Positions 1-8,006 of a stretch of 37,013 bases of DNA are shown here, in pieces. Positions within the stretch are counted from its first letter, which is position 1, and the number at the start of each line of letters is the position of its first letter. The position numbers and the translations under genes were made by a program. Origin of the DNA: a bacterium (GTDB lineage Bacteria; Gemmatimonadota; Glassbacteria; GWA2-58-10); the NCBI GenBank assembly GCA_021372515.1, contig JAJFUG010000108.1:1-37013 (forward strand). Reading direction: 5' to 3'. The notes under the pieces were generated by a model. The model made no database searches. It had not been told where the DNA came from and saw nothing but the letters and a program-made list of their open reading frames with translations.

Positions 1-1298
1 CGGGAGTCGATATGGTTCACGTACTTGCGGTAATCGACCGGCGTGAACTCGGTTTCCGACTTTTTTACCTCCCGGATGAACTCGTCCGGGTCGGCCGCCT
101 CGTTGAAACCGATATAGGTCCTGGCCCCGTGACCGGTCGCCACCACGTAATAGCTTTCATCCTGACGGCCGTGCTCGCCGAAATTGTCGACATTGTAGGC
201 GTGGCCGGAATGCACCTGGATCGACATGTTCCCGCTGCTGTGATAGCTGTCGTCGTAGTTGAACCGCAGGGGGAAATAGCCCTTGAATTTCCGCACGCAC
301 GCGGCTCCCATCAGTGCTTGCCCCTGTTTCTGGGCGAAAGTGAAAAACGGGAACTCCAGCAACTTATTTCCCGCCTCCACCACGAGGCTCACCTCCAGAG
401 GGATGAAGTCGAAGACCCAGGCGCAGTTGTGCATGGAATCGGGCAGATGGCGCAGCTTTTTGATGTAATGGCCGCCCCAGACCCCCTCCAGGTAGACCGG
501 CTTGCAGCGGAGCGGGTATTTCGCCAGGGCCGCCAGGATGGAATCGAATGCAGCTCTCGGGAGCAGTTTCAAGTCATCCGGGACGGTGCTGTCGAGGTAG
601 AAATCGATGGCATCGGCCTTGATCAGGTCCCACCTCAAATGTCCGGCGATTTCGAAATCAACGTAGTAACACCGTCGCAGGAGGGCTTTTATGGGTTTGG
701 AAGTGCTGTCCCCGAGGTTGGCGAAAGAGCCTCGGCGCGCGCGCAGGATCGTTTCTTTCGGACTGAGGTCGAACCAGCAGATGAGATCGTACAACTGGCG
801 CAGGGCCCGAGCGCTGCACCCGCACCCGTAGACCACGACCACCCGCGGCGCGTTGTCCTTCTTCAGGCTCTCCATCTCACCGCGGAAAGCTTTCAGTTTA
901 CCGGCGTCGAAAAGGTCTTCATAACCGCCTTTGAACAGTTTCCCGAACAGGAGCACCGGGTCTTTTTCGCGGTCTTCTTTCAGGTTGTCCGCCAGCTCTT
1001 TATCAAGCTGGGAGCCGGGCTTGAAAAGACGGCTGATGTCGACCGCTTTCACCTCGATTGCTGCCTGCTTCAGGTGCTGGGAGATCAGGTTGACCGTCTG
1101 CGTGAACTGCGCCCCGATGTAGCCGTCCAGGGCGACCAGCACCGTGCCCCGGGCGGCTTTTTCGATCAACAGCCGGCCGAGGTGCCCGGCGGTTTCTTTG
1201 GCTCCGGTCACGATCGAGGCCACTGTCCCGTCGTCGAGGGCGGGACGGTTGACAGCGCTGGGGTCGTTGTAGGGGTGCGGGTTGAACATGAAACTCAT
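1..1298 (-). CDS. Class I mannose-6-phosphate isomerase-like protein, two-domain form (3' end outside window)
   Basis: The reading frame runs from ATG at 1298 to the window edge, giving 432 residues without the C-terminus. A GAGGAG ribosome site lies about 8 nt upstream; a second in-frame ATG follows at 1289. The C-terminal part resembles cupin-type phosphomannose isomerases, which interconvert mannose-6-P and fructose-6-P in the cytoplasm. It carries EGVWGGHYIKKL (about residues 271-282), the metal-binding SIQVH (359-363), then DNFGEHGRQDESYYVVATG (371-389) with the usual acidic ligand region. The first ~250 residues form a separate domain with VLVALDGY (53-60) and RVVVVYGCG (152-160) strands, resembling the kinase-like N-terminal half seen in the long phosphomannose-isomerase homologues of some Bacteroidetes-type bacteria. 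It is third in the operon after the MFS transporter and the isomerase-like gene, so a role in sugar-phosphate catabolism fits. The exact substrate is not shown by the sequence. Confidence 0.7.
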   Translation of the reverse strand, partial: MSFMFNPHPYNDPSAVNRPALDDGTVASIVTGAKETAGHLGRLLIEKAARGTVLVALDGYIGAQFTQTVNLISQHLKQAAIEVKAVDISRLFKPGSQLDKELADNLKEDREKDPVLLFGKLFKGGYEDLFDAGKLKAFRGEMESLKKDNAPRVVVVYGCGCSARALRQLYDLICWFDLSPKETILRARRGSFANLGDSTSKPIKALLRRCYYVDFEIAGHLRWDLIKADAIDFYLDSTVPDDLKLLPRAAFDSILAALAKYPLRCKPVYLEGVWGGHYIKKLRHLPDSMHNCAWVFDFIPLEVSLVVEAGNKLLEFPFFTFAQKQGQALMGAACVRKFKGYFPLRFNYDDSYHSSGNMSIQVHSGHAYNVDNFGEHGRQDESYYVVATGHGARTYIGFNEAADPDEFIREVKKSETEFTPVDYRKYVNHIDS

Positions 1299-1342
1299 AT
1301 CAGTCTTCTCCTCTATCGTTTGCCGGCGGAGAAGGTCCGCCT

Positions 1343-2785
1343 CTAATCGATTGCGTGGAACTCGAACCCCAGCAGCCCGGCCAGAATGGAAAGCTCTTTC
1401 CGGTAGTCACCCTCCACCAGCGCGAAGTGCTGGGTCGCCCCGATCTTCAGAATTCTGTCGAACAAATCCCCGACCGGGCCGTAGGGCCTGAATATCCCGT
1501 GCGAGTAGCCGGCCAGGCGATGCCCGCCTTCCAGTGAGTCGACCAGGGTGGCGACGATTTTATAGCTGCCGTTGTTCTCGGACAAATGCGCCATGGTCTT
1601 CCGCCCCGGTGGAATCCTGGTCCAGGCGAACGGCGCGCCGGCATAGCGGTAGCCGCTCTTGGCGAAACGGACATCCCGGGCGATTATCACGTTGCCGGCA
1701 AAGGCGGGGTCGTTGTGGTCGTTGGGCCCGGCGTGCCCGCCAGCAAAGGTGTTGTCGGCGGCCTCGATGTGGAACGGCTCGATGAAATTCACCTGCCTGC
1801 CGCTCAGCAGCTTGAGGATGTAGGTAATGAGGCAGGCCCCGGTGTCGGCTTCCGGGACCAGCACAGAAAGGTTCCGGTTGAGGGCGGGATGGTAGAACCC
1901 CGGCCGCAGGCCGACCAGCTTGAACATGGTGGGATCGAGGTCGTTGAACACCATGGCGTCGACACCGCTGGCCTCGACCAGCCGCGCCAGGCCGAGCGAG
2001 GCCCGGGCGGAGGCGAAGAGCAGGCCGGGGTCCACATCCTCCGCCACCCGATAGGACGAGGTCAGCTCGGCCACATATTCTTTCGTGTGGGCCTCGCTCA
2101 CCGAGCCGATCTCATCCGCCAGCGTGGTGTAAGTGACGAATTTCATTTCCGGGCCGACCCGGACGAACAGGTTGTAGGGGTCGATATAGGTCGACCACAT
2201 CAGGGGATTGTAGTTGGCCAGCAGCCCCAGGGTCGACCGCCGCAGCACGCTCCGCACTTTCGCCGCCCTGGCGAAAGTGAGAATCTGTTCGATCAACTCC
2301 AGCCTGCTCCCGGTGATTATTTTGATGTTTTTCCGGCCCAGCCGCGGGATCGAGCCCGAGGCCTCCAGCGAGCCGACCAGGGTCCCGGAGCAGAGGAAGT
2401 CGATGAAATCGTCCTCCTCCAGCGTGCTGTCGAAGGTCATCCTGTCTTTCACCGGGTTGATGAAAACCACCGGCGCCTCGGGCATGTCCCGCAGAAAGCG
2501 GATCCAGGCGAAGTCCTCCGACCAGGAAAGGAACTCCGCAATGATGAAATCCACTTTTTCGGCATAGAAGACATCCATCGCCCGCTGGATATCTTCACGG
2601 CTGTAGACGATCTCCGGGAAAACCACCTCCAGCGGTTCCCGGAGCGCTCCGAGGATGGCTTCCACATCCCGGCTTTTACGTTCGCCGTAAGTCCCCCGGC
2701 TCAAGCCCTCTCCCAAGTCCTTGAAGCGAGGGGAGGCGATCAGCAGTAAGCCCGCTTTCGGTTTTTCAAATTTCTTAATGTCCAT
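1343..2785 (-). CDS. L-fucose/L-arabinose isomerase-family protein
   Basis: A 480-residue cytoplasmic protein with the layout of the L-fucose/L-arabinose isomerase superfamily, which converts aldoses to ketoses with a divalent metal. The N-terminal part has alternating strands typical of the family (KAGLLLIASPRF near 10-21, VDFIIAEFLSW near 78-88). The C-terminal part has FIEPFHIEAADNTFAGGHAGPND (around residues 340-362), whose GGH resembles the conserved C-terminal metal-ligand histidine of arabinose isomerase. The family's glutamate ligands are not obvious to me, so activity on a particular sugar is unproven. The gene lies 30 nt after the MFS transporter and 44 nt before the phosphomannose-isomerase-like gene, which supports one transcript for sugar uptake, isomerisation and phosphosugar conversion. 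Confidence 0.72.
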   Translation of the reverse strand: MDIKKFEKPKAGLLLIASPRFKDLGEGLSRGTYGERKSRDVEAILGALREPLEVVFPEIVYSREDIQRAMDVFYAEKVDFIIAEFLSWSEDFAWIRFLRDMPEAPVVFINPVKDRMTFDSTLEEDDFIDFLCSGTLVGSLEASGSIPRLGRKNIKIITGSRLELIEQILTFARAAKVRSVLRRSTLGLLANYNPLMWSTYIDPYNLFVRVGPEMKFVTYTTLADEIGSVSEAHTKEYVAELTSSYRVAEDVDPGLLFASARASLGLARLVEASGVDAMVFNDLDPTMFKLVGLRPGFYHPALNRNLSVLVPEADTGACLITYILKLLSGRQVNFIEPFHIEAADNTFAGGHAGPNDHNDPAFAGNVIIARDVRFAKSGYRYAGAPFAWTRIPPGRKTMAHLSENNGSYKIVATLVDSLEGGHRLAGYSHGIFRPYGPVGDLFDRILKIGATQHFALVEGDYRKELSILAGLLGFEFHAID

Positions 2786-2815
2786 ATAATCGACCTTTAA
2801 GTTGCAGGGGCATGC

Positions 2816-4057
2816 CTAACCCACAGTAAGATGGACCTTCTCGTAATCCTTATTGAAAAAGTATTTATAGGCGACCAGCAGAAGAATCCCGCAAATCACC
2901 CAGACGACTGACAGCAGCGATATCTCCAGCGAAAGACCGATGCGTTGCTTCAGATAGCCCAGCACGGCGGGAGACAGCGATCCCACCCCGAATCCTGTCA
3001 TCAACATGATCCCGGAGGCCGAGGACTGATATTTCGCCGGGATCACATCGTACAGCACGGTGTAGGTGTTGGCGTCAAAAAACGCCCTGGCGAACCCGAA
3101 ACCGGCCAGGCCCAGATAGATCAAGGCCAGAGTGTTGGATATGCCCATCATGACTATGAACGGCGTGGCGGCCAATAAGCTTAACGCCTGCATCAACATA
3201 CGGTTTCCGGGATTTTTCCGGGCCAGTCTGTCCGAGAGTTTCCCGGCCAGAATAATTCCGAAAAAGGCAAAGAGGTGCGTATAGAACATGGAGTGGAAAC
3301 CGGCGCGCGAAAGGCTCATGTTGAATTTTTCAAACAGATATGTGGGCATCCAGGTCAAATAGCCGGTCAATACGAAGATCAAGCCGCTGAAGCCGACGGT
3401 GAGAATCAAGGCCGTCGGTGTCTTAAAGAGGACCTGAAGGGCTTCGAGGGCTTTCACTCTCTCCCTCCCGCCGATTCCCTCCCGGTCCGCCGCTTTGTCT
3501 TTCAGCCTCAATATCAATACGGTCCCGTGAACGATGCCGATAGCGCCGAATACGTAGAATGCGCTCCTCCAGCCCCAGTGCTCACCGATGTACCCAGCCA
3601 CGTACCCGCTTATGATTATACCGAGGTAGTACGAGGTCTGGTGGACGGACATTGCATACGCCCGCGTATCCTTGTGGTATGCGGCCAGCAGGGTGTAGTT
3701 GGCCGGCCCGAACAGAGATTCCCCTCCCCCCGTGGCGATACTCCTCAGCAGGACCAACATCAGTATTCCATTGCTGAAACCGGTGAACACCGTGGCGGTG
3801 CTGAAAAGAAGAATGCTGGTCACTATTATCCATTTTTTGCTGAACACATCGCCAATGTATCCCGCGAATGGAACCAGCAAGGCAAAAACCATGTTGAATA
3901 CAGTGGCGATTGTGCCTATCTGCAGGTCGGTCAGCCGCAGGTCGGTTTTTATCAGTGGTAAGACCACATTGAAGACTTGCCGGTCGGCCTGGTTGAGGAG
4001 GAAGGCAACCCAAAGCAAGGCGAGGACTTCCCACTTGTATTGCGGATATGTTTTCAT
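2816..4057 (-). CDS. MFS transporter (sugar/organic-anion type)
   Basis: About 413 residues with roughly 12 hydrophobic segments, the major facilitator superfamily pattern. TM1 carries LLNQADRQVFNVVLPLIK, like the hexuronate/organic-anion cation symporters. The loop between TM2 and TM3 has GYIGDVFSKKWII, a form of the MFS signature, and the matching second-half loop has GKLSDRLARKNPGNR. I chose ATG 4057 (MKTYPQYKW) because membrane helix 1 begins right after it. An in-frame ATG at 4075 would add six residues, and neither start has a clear ribosome site. This is the first gene of the minus-strand sugar operon and faces the GntR-type regulator. Its bases are visibly more AT-rich than the window average, as are those of the regulator gene. 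Confidence 0.82.
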   Translation of the reverse strand: MKTYPQYKWEVLALLWVAFLLNQADRQVFNVVLPLIKTDLRLTDLQIGTIATVFNMVFALLVPFAGYIGDVFSKKWIIVTSILLFSTATVFTGFSNGILMLVLLRSIATGGGESLFGPANYTLLAAYHKDTRAYAMSVHQTSYYLGIIISGYVAGYIGEHWGWRSAFYVFGAIGIVHGTVLILRLKDKAADREGIGGRERVKALEALQVLFKTPTALILTVGFSGLIFVLTGYLTWMPTYLFEKFNMSLSRAGFHSMFYTHLFAFFGIILAGKLSDRLARKNPGNRMLMQALSLLAATPFIVMMGISNTLALIYLGLAGFGFARAFFDANTYTVLYDVIPAKYQSSASGIMLMTGFGVGSLSPAVLGYLKQRIGLSLEISLLSVVWVICGILLLVAYKYFFNKDYEKVHLTVG

Positions 4058-4113
4058 TCCCGGGCGCCGGGGCATCGATTATTTGTAGCCATCGGCAGGC
4101 CTCGAATTTGTGG

Positions 4114-4133
4114 GTGTGGTGTAGTGTGGTGTA
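4114..4133. promoter_or_regulatory. Perfect 10-bp tandem repeat, candidate operator of the sugar operon
   Basis: GTGTGGTGTA occurs twice head to tail (4114-4123 and 4124-4133), bordered by AATTT on both sides (4105-4109 and 4133-4137). It lies directly downstream of the -10 box of the MFS operon promoter and covers the expected start site. That is a typical repressor position, and the divergent GntR-family regulator is the obvious candidate to bind it. Binding is inferred. Confidence 0.5.
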
Positions 4134-4138
4134 ATTTC

Positions 4139-4167
4139 AATATAAGGGGCTCAAAATGTATCTGCAA
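4139..4167 (-). promoter_or_regulatory. Sigma70-type promoter of the MFS/isomerase operon
   Basis: Read on the minus strand: TTGCAG (4162-4167), a 17-bp spacer, then TATATT (4139-4144). Both boxes are close to consensus and the spacer is ideal. The predicted start near 4132 leaves a leader of about 75 nt before the MFS start codon. Confidence 0.6.
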
Positions 4168-4231
4168 CAAAAATGTTTTTCCGACGGCGCGCCGGTATCT
4201 TACCTGAAATGTCGGTGGCAGGGAGCGACTC

Positions 4232-4260
4232 TTGACTAAAGGCGGCATGGGAAGTATTTC
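4232..4260 (+). promoter_or_regulatory. Possible promoter of the GntR-family regulator
   Basis: TTGACT (4232-4237), a 17-bp spacer and TATTTC (4255-4260) on the plus strand. The -35 box is good and the -10 box weak. The start would be near 4267, about 100 nt before the regulator's start codon. Confidence 0.35.
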
Positions 4261-4368
4261 TTTTATCTGAACAGGGGCGGGCCTGGACCGGTCGTGGGCT
4301 TTCACCTGCGGCCGCCCGAGTCCTGGCTGAACGGGACATTCCGATTCCACATAGAGAACCGCGTTTAC

Positions 4369-5400
4369 ATGAAACCGAAAATCAAAATCGACAAAGCCTC
4401 ACAGATGCCTGTCTACAAGCAGCTTATCCGGTCGGTGCAGGAGCTTGTTGACAGTGGCCGCTATGCTCAAGGGGATTTTCTCCCCTCGATGAACGTGCTT
4501 TCGGAAGAACTGGAGATATCGAAAGAGACCGTTAAAAAGGCCTATTCCATCCTCAGGCAGATGGGGGTAATCGACTCCTCGCACGGAAAGGGCTTCTATG
4601 TAACCGACAGGAAGGGTGCAGCTTTCAGGATATTGATGCTTTTTGATAAACTGAGCACCTACAAGCAGGTACTATACAGTTCGTTCGCGGATGAATTGGG
4701 TGAGCTTTCCGAAATCACTATCCGTCTGCACAATCAGGATATAGAACTCTTTGAGCACTATTTGCAGGAGAACCTGGATCGCTTCGATTACTATATTGTC
4801 ACTCCGCATTTTCCTCTGCAGCCCGCCGTTCAGAAAAGAGCGATAAAAGCCCTGAAGAGAATCCCGAACCGCAAACTCATATTGCTGGATCATTATATCA
4901 AAGGCTTAACTGGGAATTTCGGCGTTGTGTACCAGGATTTTGCGAACGACATTGTTGACGGGCTGGCCCAGGCTGCCGAAAGATTGAATAACTACAGCAA
5001 GCTGAATGTTGTTTCGATGCCGAGCAGTATGTACGCTCCGCTGATTGAGGATGGTATCAGGCGGTACTGTTCCAGTCGGGGGCTGGTTTGCGAGATCTAC
5101 AAAAAAATGGCGCCGGAAAAGATCGAGAAAAACCAGGCTTACCTGATCCTGAACGGCCAAATGGACCGGGAGCTTATAGAGCTTATCAAGACCGCCAAAG
5201 CCAAAGGCTGCAAAATAGGTGAGGATATCGGCATCATTTCGTACAACGAATCGCCGATCAATGAGGTAATACTCGACGGGCTGACGGTCTTTTCCACCGA
5301 TTTCAAACAGATGGGGCAGGTGGCGGCGCGAATGATTCAGGAGAAATCGCTGAAAAAATTCAGGTGTGATTTCCGGCTTGTGAAAAGGAATACTTTTTAG
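4369..5400 (+). CDS. GntR-family transcriptional regulator with LacI-like ligand-binding domain
   Basis: The protein is 343 residues. Residues 1-75 form a GntR winged helix: QMPVYKQLIRSVQELVDSGRY, GDFLPSMNVLSEELEISKETVKKAYSIL, then GVIDSSHGKGFYV. The rest reads as a periplasmic-binding-protein/LacI-type sugar sensor (RILMLFDKLSTYKQ, DRFDYYIVTPHF, IGEDIGIISYNESPINEVI, TVFSTDFKQMGQVAARMI). This GntR plus LacI-like sensor layout is known from arabinose/rhamnose-type regulators of Firmicutes and Bacteroidetes. It is divergent from the MFS/isomerase operon with a 0.3-kb shared control region and very likely represses it until a sugar binds. ATG 4369 was chosen because the domain starts immediately after it; an open frame continues upstream to 4294. 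Confidence 0.85.
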   Translation: MKPKIKIDKASQMPVYKQLIRSVQELVDSGRYAQGDFLPSMNVLSEELEISKETVKKAYSILRQMGVIDSSHGKGFYVTDRKGAAFRILMLFDKLSTYKQVLYSSFADELGELSEITIRLHNQDIELFEHYLQENLDRFDYYIVTPHFPLQPAVQKRAIKALKRIPNRKLILLDHYIKGLTGNFGVVYQDFANDIVDGLAQAAERLNNYSKLNVVSMPSSMYAPLIEDGIRRYCSSRGLVCEIYKKMAPEKIEKNQAYLILNGQMDRELIELIKTAKAKGCKIGEDIGIISYNESPINEVILDGLTVFSTDFKQMGQVAARMIQEKSLKKFRCDFRLVKRNTF

Positions 5401-5735
5401 AAACCTTTCCTGCGGCTGCGGTCAGCCGGGCTGCCGGTTGTTAATGTTCTCCATCGGGCAAGGTGATTGAAATATCAAGATTTCTGTTTTCATTAGATTC
5501 CGCGCGGTGAGATATTTTTTTGCTTCTCGTCTGAAAACCGGCCACTCCCTCCGCTCCCCCGCCTGCTGCTTTTCGGGCCCGGTAGTTAAATCCCGCCGGA
5601 AGCTCCAAACCGGATCGAGGTCAAACGGGCGCACGGCAGGCCGGTCTGTCTTGAGACAGGACAACTCTCTGCCGAAGAACTTCCAAACCATATCAAATGT
5701 GCTGATGGAGCGGATTGCCAGGAATCTCGACCTGT
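5401..5735. other. Intergenic stretch between convergent genes
   Basis: This 335-bp stretch lies between the regulator (+) and the last Ehr-operon gene (-). It starts AT-rich and becomes GC-rich. A short inverted repeat, CTGTC-TTGA-GACAG, sits near 5645-5658. I found no convincing gene and no T-tracted terminator for either strand. Confidence 0.5.
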
Positions 5736-6503
5736 TCAGCCCAACCTGTCGAGCAGCCTCAGCAACCCGTCCAGAATGGACCAGGGGTGGGGCGGACAGC
5801 CGGGGACATACAGGTCGACCGGGAGACACGGGCCCACCCCGTCCAGCGTCTCCGGGCGCCCGCGGTACGGGCCGCCGGAAATGGCGCAGGCCCCCACGGC
5901 GATGACCAGTTTCGGCGCGGGCACCGCGGCCCAGGTTTTTTCCAGGGCCAGGCGCATGTTTTCCGTGACCGGGCCGGTCACCAGCAGGCCGTCGGCGTGA
6001 CGGGGGCTGGCGACAAACTGGATCCCGAAGCGACCCAGGTCGAAAACCAGGGTGTTGAGCACGTTCACATCGGATTCGCAGGCGTTGCAGCCGCCGGCGC
6101 TCACCTGGCGCAGTTTCAGCGAGTGCCCGAACAGCTTGAGCGCCTTGCGGTCCAAGGCGCTGGCCAGGCGAAGGGTGTCCTCTTTCAGCAGCAGGTCCTG
6201 CCTTTTGCTTGCCGCCAGGCGGTATTCACGGGTGAACCGGATCGCACCGTTCGGGCAGACAGCGGCGCACTCGGCGCAGAACAGACAGCAGCCCAGGTCC
6301 AGGGTCACGCCTTTTTCCGTGCGGGACAGCGCTCCGGTCGGACAGGCTTTCAGGCAGGCGTCCCCGCAATCCCGGCCGCAGCGGGCGGTGTCGAGCGACG
6401 GAAGTCCGCGGAAACGCTCGGGCAGCTCGGGGTCCGCCTCCGGGAACGGGAAAGTGCGGCGGCCCTGTCTCAACCTTTCCAGCAACGGCTTTATCATCTT
6501 CAC
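5736..6503 (-). CDS. Ferredoxin-HycG/NuoB-like fusion subunit of the Ehr-like complex
   Basis: A 255-residue electron-transfer subunit joining two modules that are separate in most formate-hydrogenlyase-type complexes. Residues 38-90 are a 2[4Fe-4S] ferredoxin: C42, C46, C50, C54 and C73, C76, C79, C83. The first set is spaced CX3CX3CX3C instead of the usual CX2CX2CX3C. Residues 130-250 are a NuoB/HycG domain with four cysteines for the proximal cluster: C139 and C142 (GGCNACES), C206 (VGACAISGGP) and C236 (PGCPPHP). It should pass electrons between a soluble carrier and the membrane arm on the cytoplasmic face. Numbering is from GTG 6503; ATG 6497 has a better-placed GAGG site and may be the real start. 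It is the last gene of the operon. Confidence 0.82.
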   Translation of the reverse strand: MKMIKPLLERLRQGRRTFPFPEADPELPERFRGLPSLDTARCGRDCGDACLKACPTGALSRTEKGVTLDLGCCLFCAECAAVCPNGAIRFTREYRLAASKRQDLLLKEDTLRLASALDRKALKLFGHSLKLRQVSAGGCNACESDVNVLNTLVFDLGRFGIQFVASPRHADGLLVTGPVTENMRLALEKTWAAVPAPKLVIAVGACAISGGPYRGRPETLDGVGPCLPVDLYVPGCPPHPWSILDGLLRLLDRLG

Positions 6504-6506
6504 GCC

Positions 6507-8006
6507 TCAGAGGTCATGGCCGCAGTACGACAGGTTGAAGCTCTTGTTGCAGAGCGGAAAATCCGAAATCTGCTGGCCCCGCAGGGCCTGGGCCAGCCCG
6601 GCCCAGTTGTGGAACGACGGATCGACGGCTTTGTAGCGGCTGAACCGTCCATCCGCGCCGGTCATGGCCACGTGGCAAATCTCGCCGCGCCAGGCTTCGA
6701 CCAGCACAGCCGCCAGGGACTCGGGCGCTGGGCCCGGTATCGCGGTCAGGATTTCCTCCGGTTGCAGGGATTCCAGCTCGGCCCGGATGAACTCGGCCGA
6801 GTTCAGTATTTCCTGCCAGCGCACCCAGGCCCTGGCGAAAACATCCCCGCTGGACCAGGTGGCGACCGGAATCTGCGAGAAACGGTATTTCCCCGAGGGC
6901 AGCTCGAAACGGACATCCCTGGACAGACCGCAGGCCCGGGCCGCCGGTCCGACCAGGCCGAGCTCCACCGCCTGTGCGGCGGTCAGCGCGCCGGCGCCCT
7001 CAAAGCGGGCCAGCACCGAGGGGGTGTTCCAGAGCAGGTCGACCGCGCCGGTCAGGTCGCGGACTATCTTTTCCAGCCGCTCCAGCAGCCTGTCCCGCGT
7101 GGCCCAGTCGATATCGAAACCCACGCCGCCCGGACGAATCCAGCCGCGCCCGAACCGGCTGCCCGAGACGAGGGCTGTCAGGTTCAGGATGTCCCCGCGC
7201 AACCGTCCGCAGAACGAGGCGGTGGGCAGGTAGCCGATATCTCCGGCCAGTGCCCCCAGGTCGCCCGCGTGGTTCGCCATCCGCTCCAGCTCCAGGGCCA
7301 CCGCCCGCAAGGTCTGGGCCCTGAATCCCGGGTTTTTCCCCCCCAGCGATTCCATGACCTGGGCATAGGCGGTAGCGTGTCCGACAGTGGTGTCCCCGGC
7401 CAGGGTCTCCATGTAATGCACTGTCCGTTTGTCCGGACCTCCGGCCAGGGCGCGCTCCACCCCGCGGTGCTGGTATCCCAGCGATATCTCGAGGTGCAGC
7501 ACCTCCTCCCCGCTGGCCTGGAACCGGAAATGCCCGGGCTCGATTATCCCGGCGTGCACCGGCCCCACGGCCACTTCGTGGACCTGTTCGCCCTCGGTCC
7601 GATAGAAATCGATCATTCCGATTTCCGCCGGGCGCGGCGCCCCGTTCTCCCGGTGCGGGAACCGGACCGGCTTGAGCCAGGGGTGTCCCTCCGGCAGAAT
7701 GCCGTAATCCTCGGCCAGCTCGCGCTCGAACAGGTGCACCTGCGGGCAGTCCGGGGTGAGGGCCGGGTAACTCGGGCCCGCCTCGCTGGAAAACACCGCG
7801 ATCTGCCCCTGGCGCGGGTGGGCCAGGAGCATGTACAGCCGGGTCCGTCCCCCGGCCGCCGGACAGCCGAACAGGGCGCAGACACGCGCTCCCTCCGCCA
7901 CGCAGTCCAGGGTGGCCCGGCGGAAATCCTCCGGCGGAACCGAGGGGATGTCTTTGAGCGCAGCCGCCTGGCCGTTAAGTATGTGCAGTGGCTCGAACGA
8001 CGGCAT
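6507..8006 (-). CDS. hyfG: HyfG/HycE-like large subunit lacking most [NiFe] ligands
   Basis: A 499-residue protein joining a NuoC-like part (about 25-150; HLFERELAEDYGILPEGHP at 91-109) to a NuoD/hydrogenase-large-subunit part (about 165-499; LHLEISLGYQHRGVE). Where group 4 hydrogenases have E-x-x-C-G-x-C-x-x-x-H, this protein has ETLAGDTTVGH (200-210): both cysteines are replaced (A203, T206) while E200, G204, H210 and the flanking TAY remain. At the C-terminus (FPLCNKSFNLSYCGHDL) the position of the first CxxC cysteine is leucine and only C495 is left. A Ni-Fe centre therefore looks impossible, as in complex I NuoD and in energy-converting-hydrogenase-related complexes. The start overlaps the preceding stop by one base (TGATG) and has a GGAGG site. 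Confidence 0.85.
   Translation of the reverse strand: MPSFEPLHILNGQAAALKDIPSVPPEDFRRATLDCVAEGARVCALFGCPAAGGRTRLYMLLAHPRQGQIAVFSSEAGPSYPALTPDCPQVHLFERELAEDYGILPEGHPWLKPVRFPHRENGAPRPAEIGMIDFYRTEGEQVHEVAVGPVHAGIIEPGHFRFQASGEEVLHLEISLGYQHRGVERALAGGPDKRTVHYMETLAGDTTVGHATAYAQVMESLGGKNPGFRAQTLRAVALELERMANHAGDLGALAGDIGYLPTASFCGRLRGDILNLTALVSGSRFGRGWIRPGGVGFDIDWATRDRLLERLEKIVRDLTGAVDLLWNTPSVLARFEGAGALTAAQAVELGLVGPAARACGLSRDVRFELPSGKYRFSQIPVATWSSGDVFARAWVRWQEILNSAEFIRAELESLQPEEILTAIPGPAPESLAAVLVEAWRGEICHVAMTGADGRFSRYKAVDPSFHNWAGLAQALRGQQISDFPLCNKSFNLSYCGHDL

Noticed and set aside
6507-8006. Catalytic [NiFe] hydrogenase large subunit
   Set aside because: Three of the four metal-binding cysteines are replaced and no hydrogenase maturation genes are present, so hydrogen chemistry is not supported.
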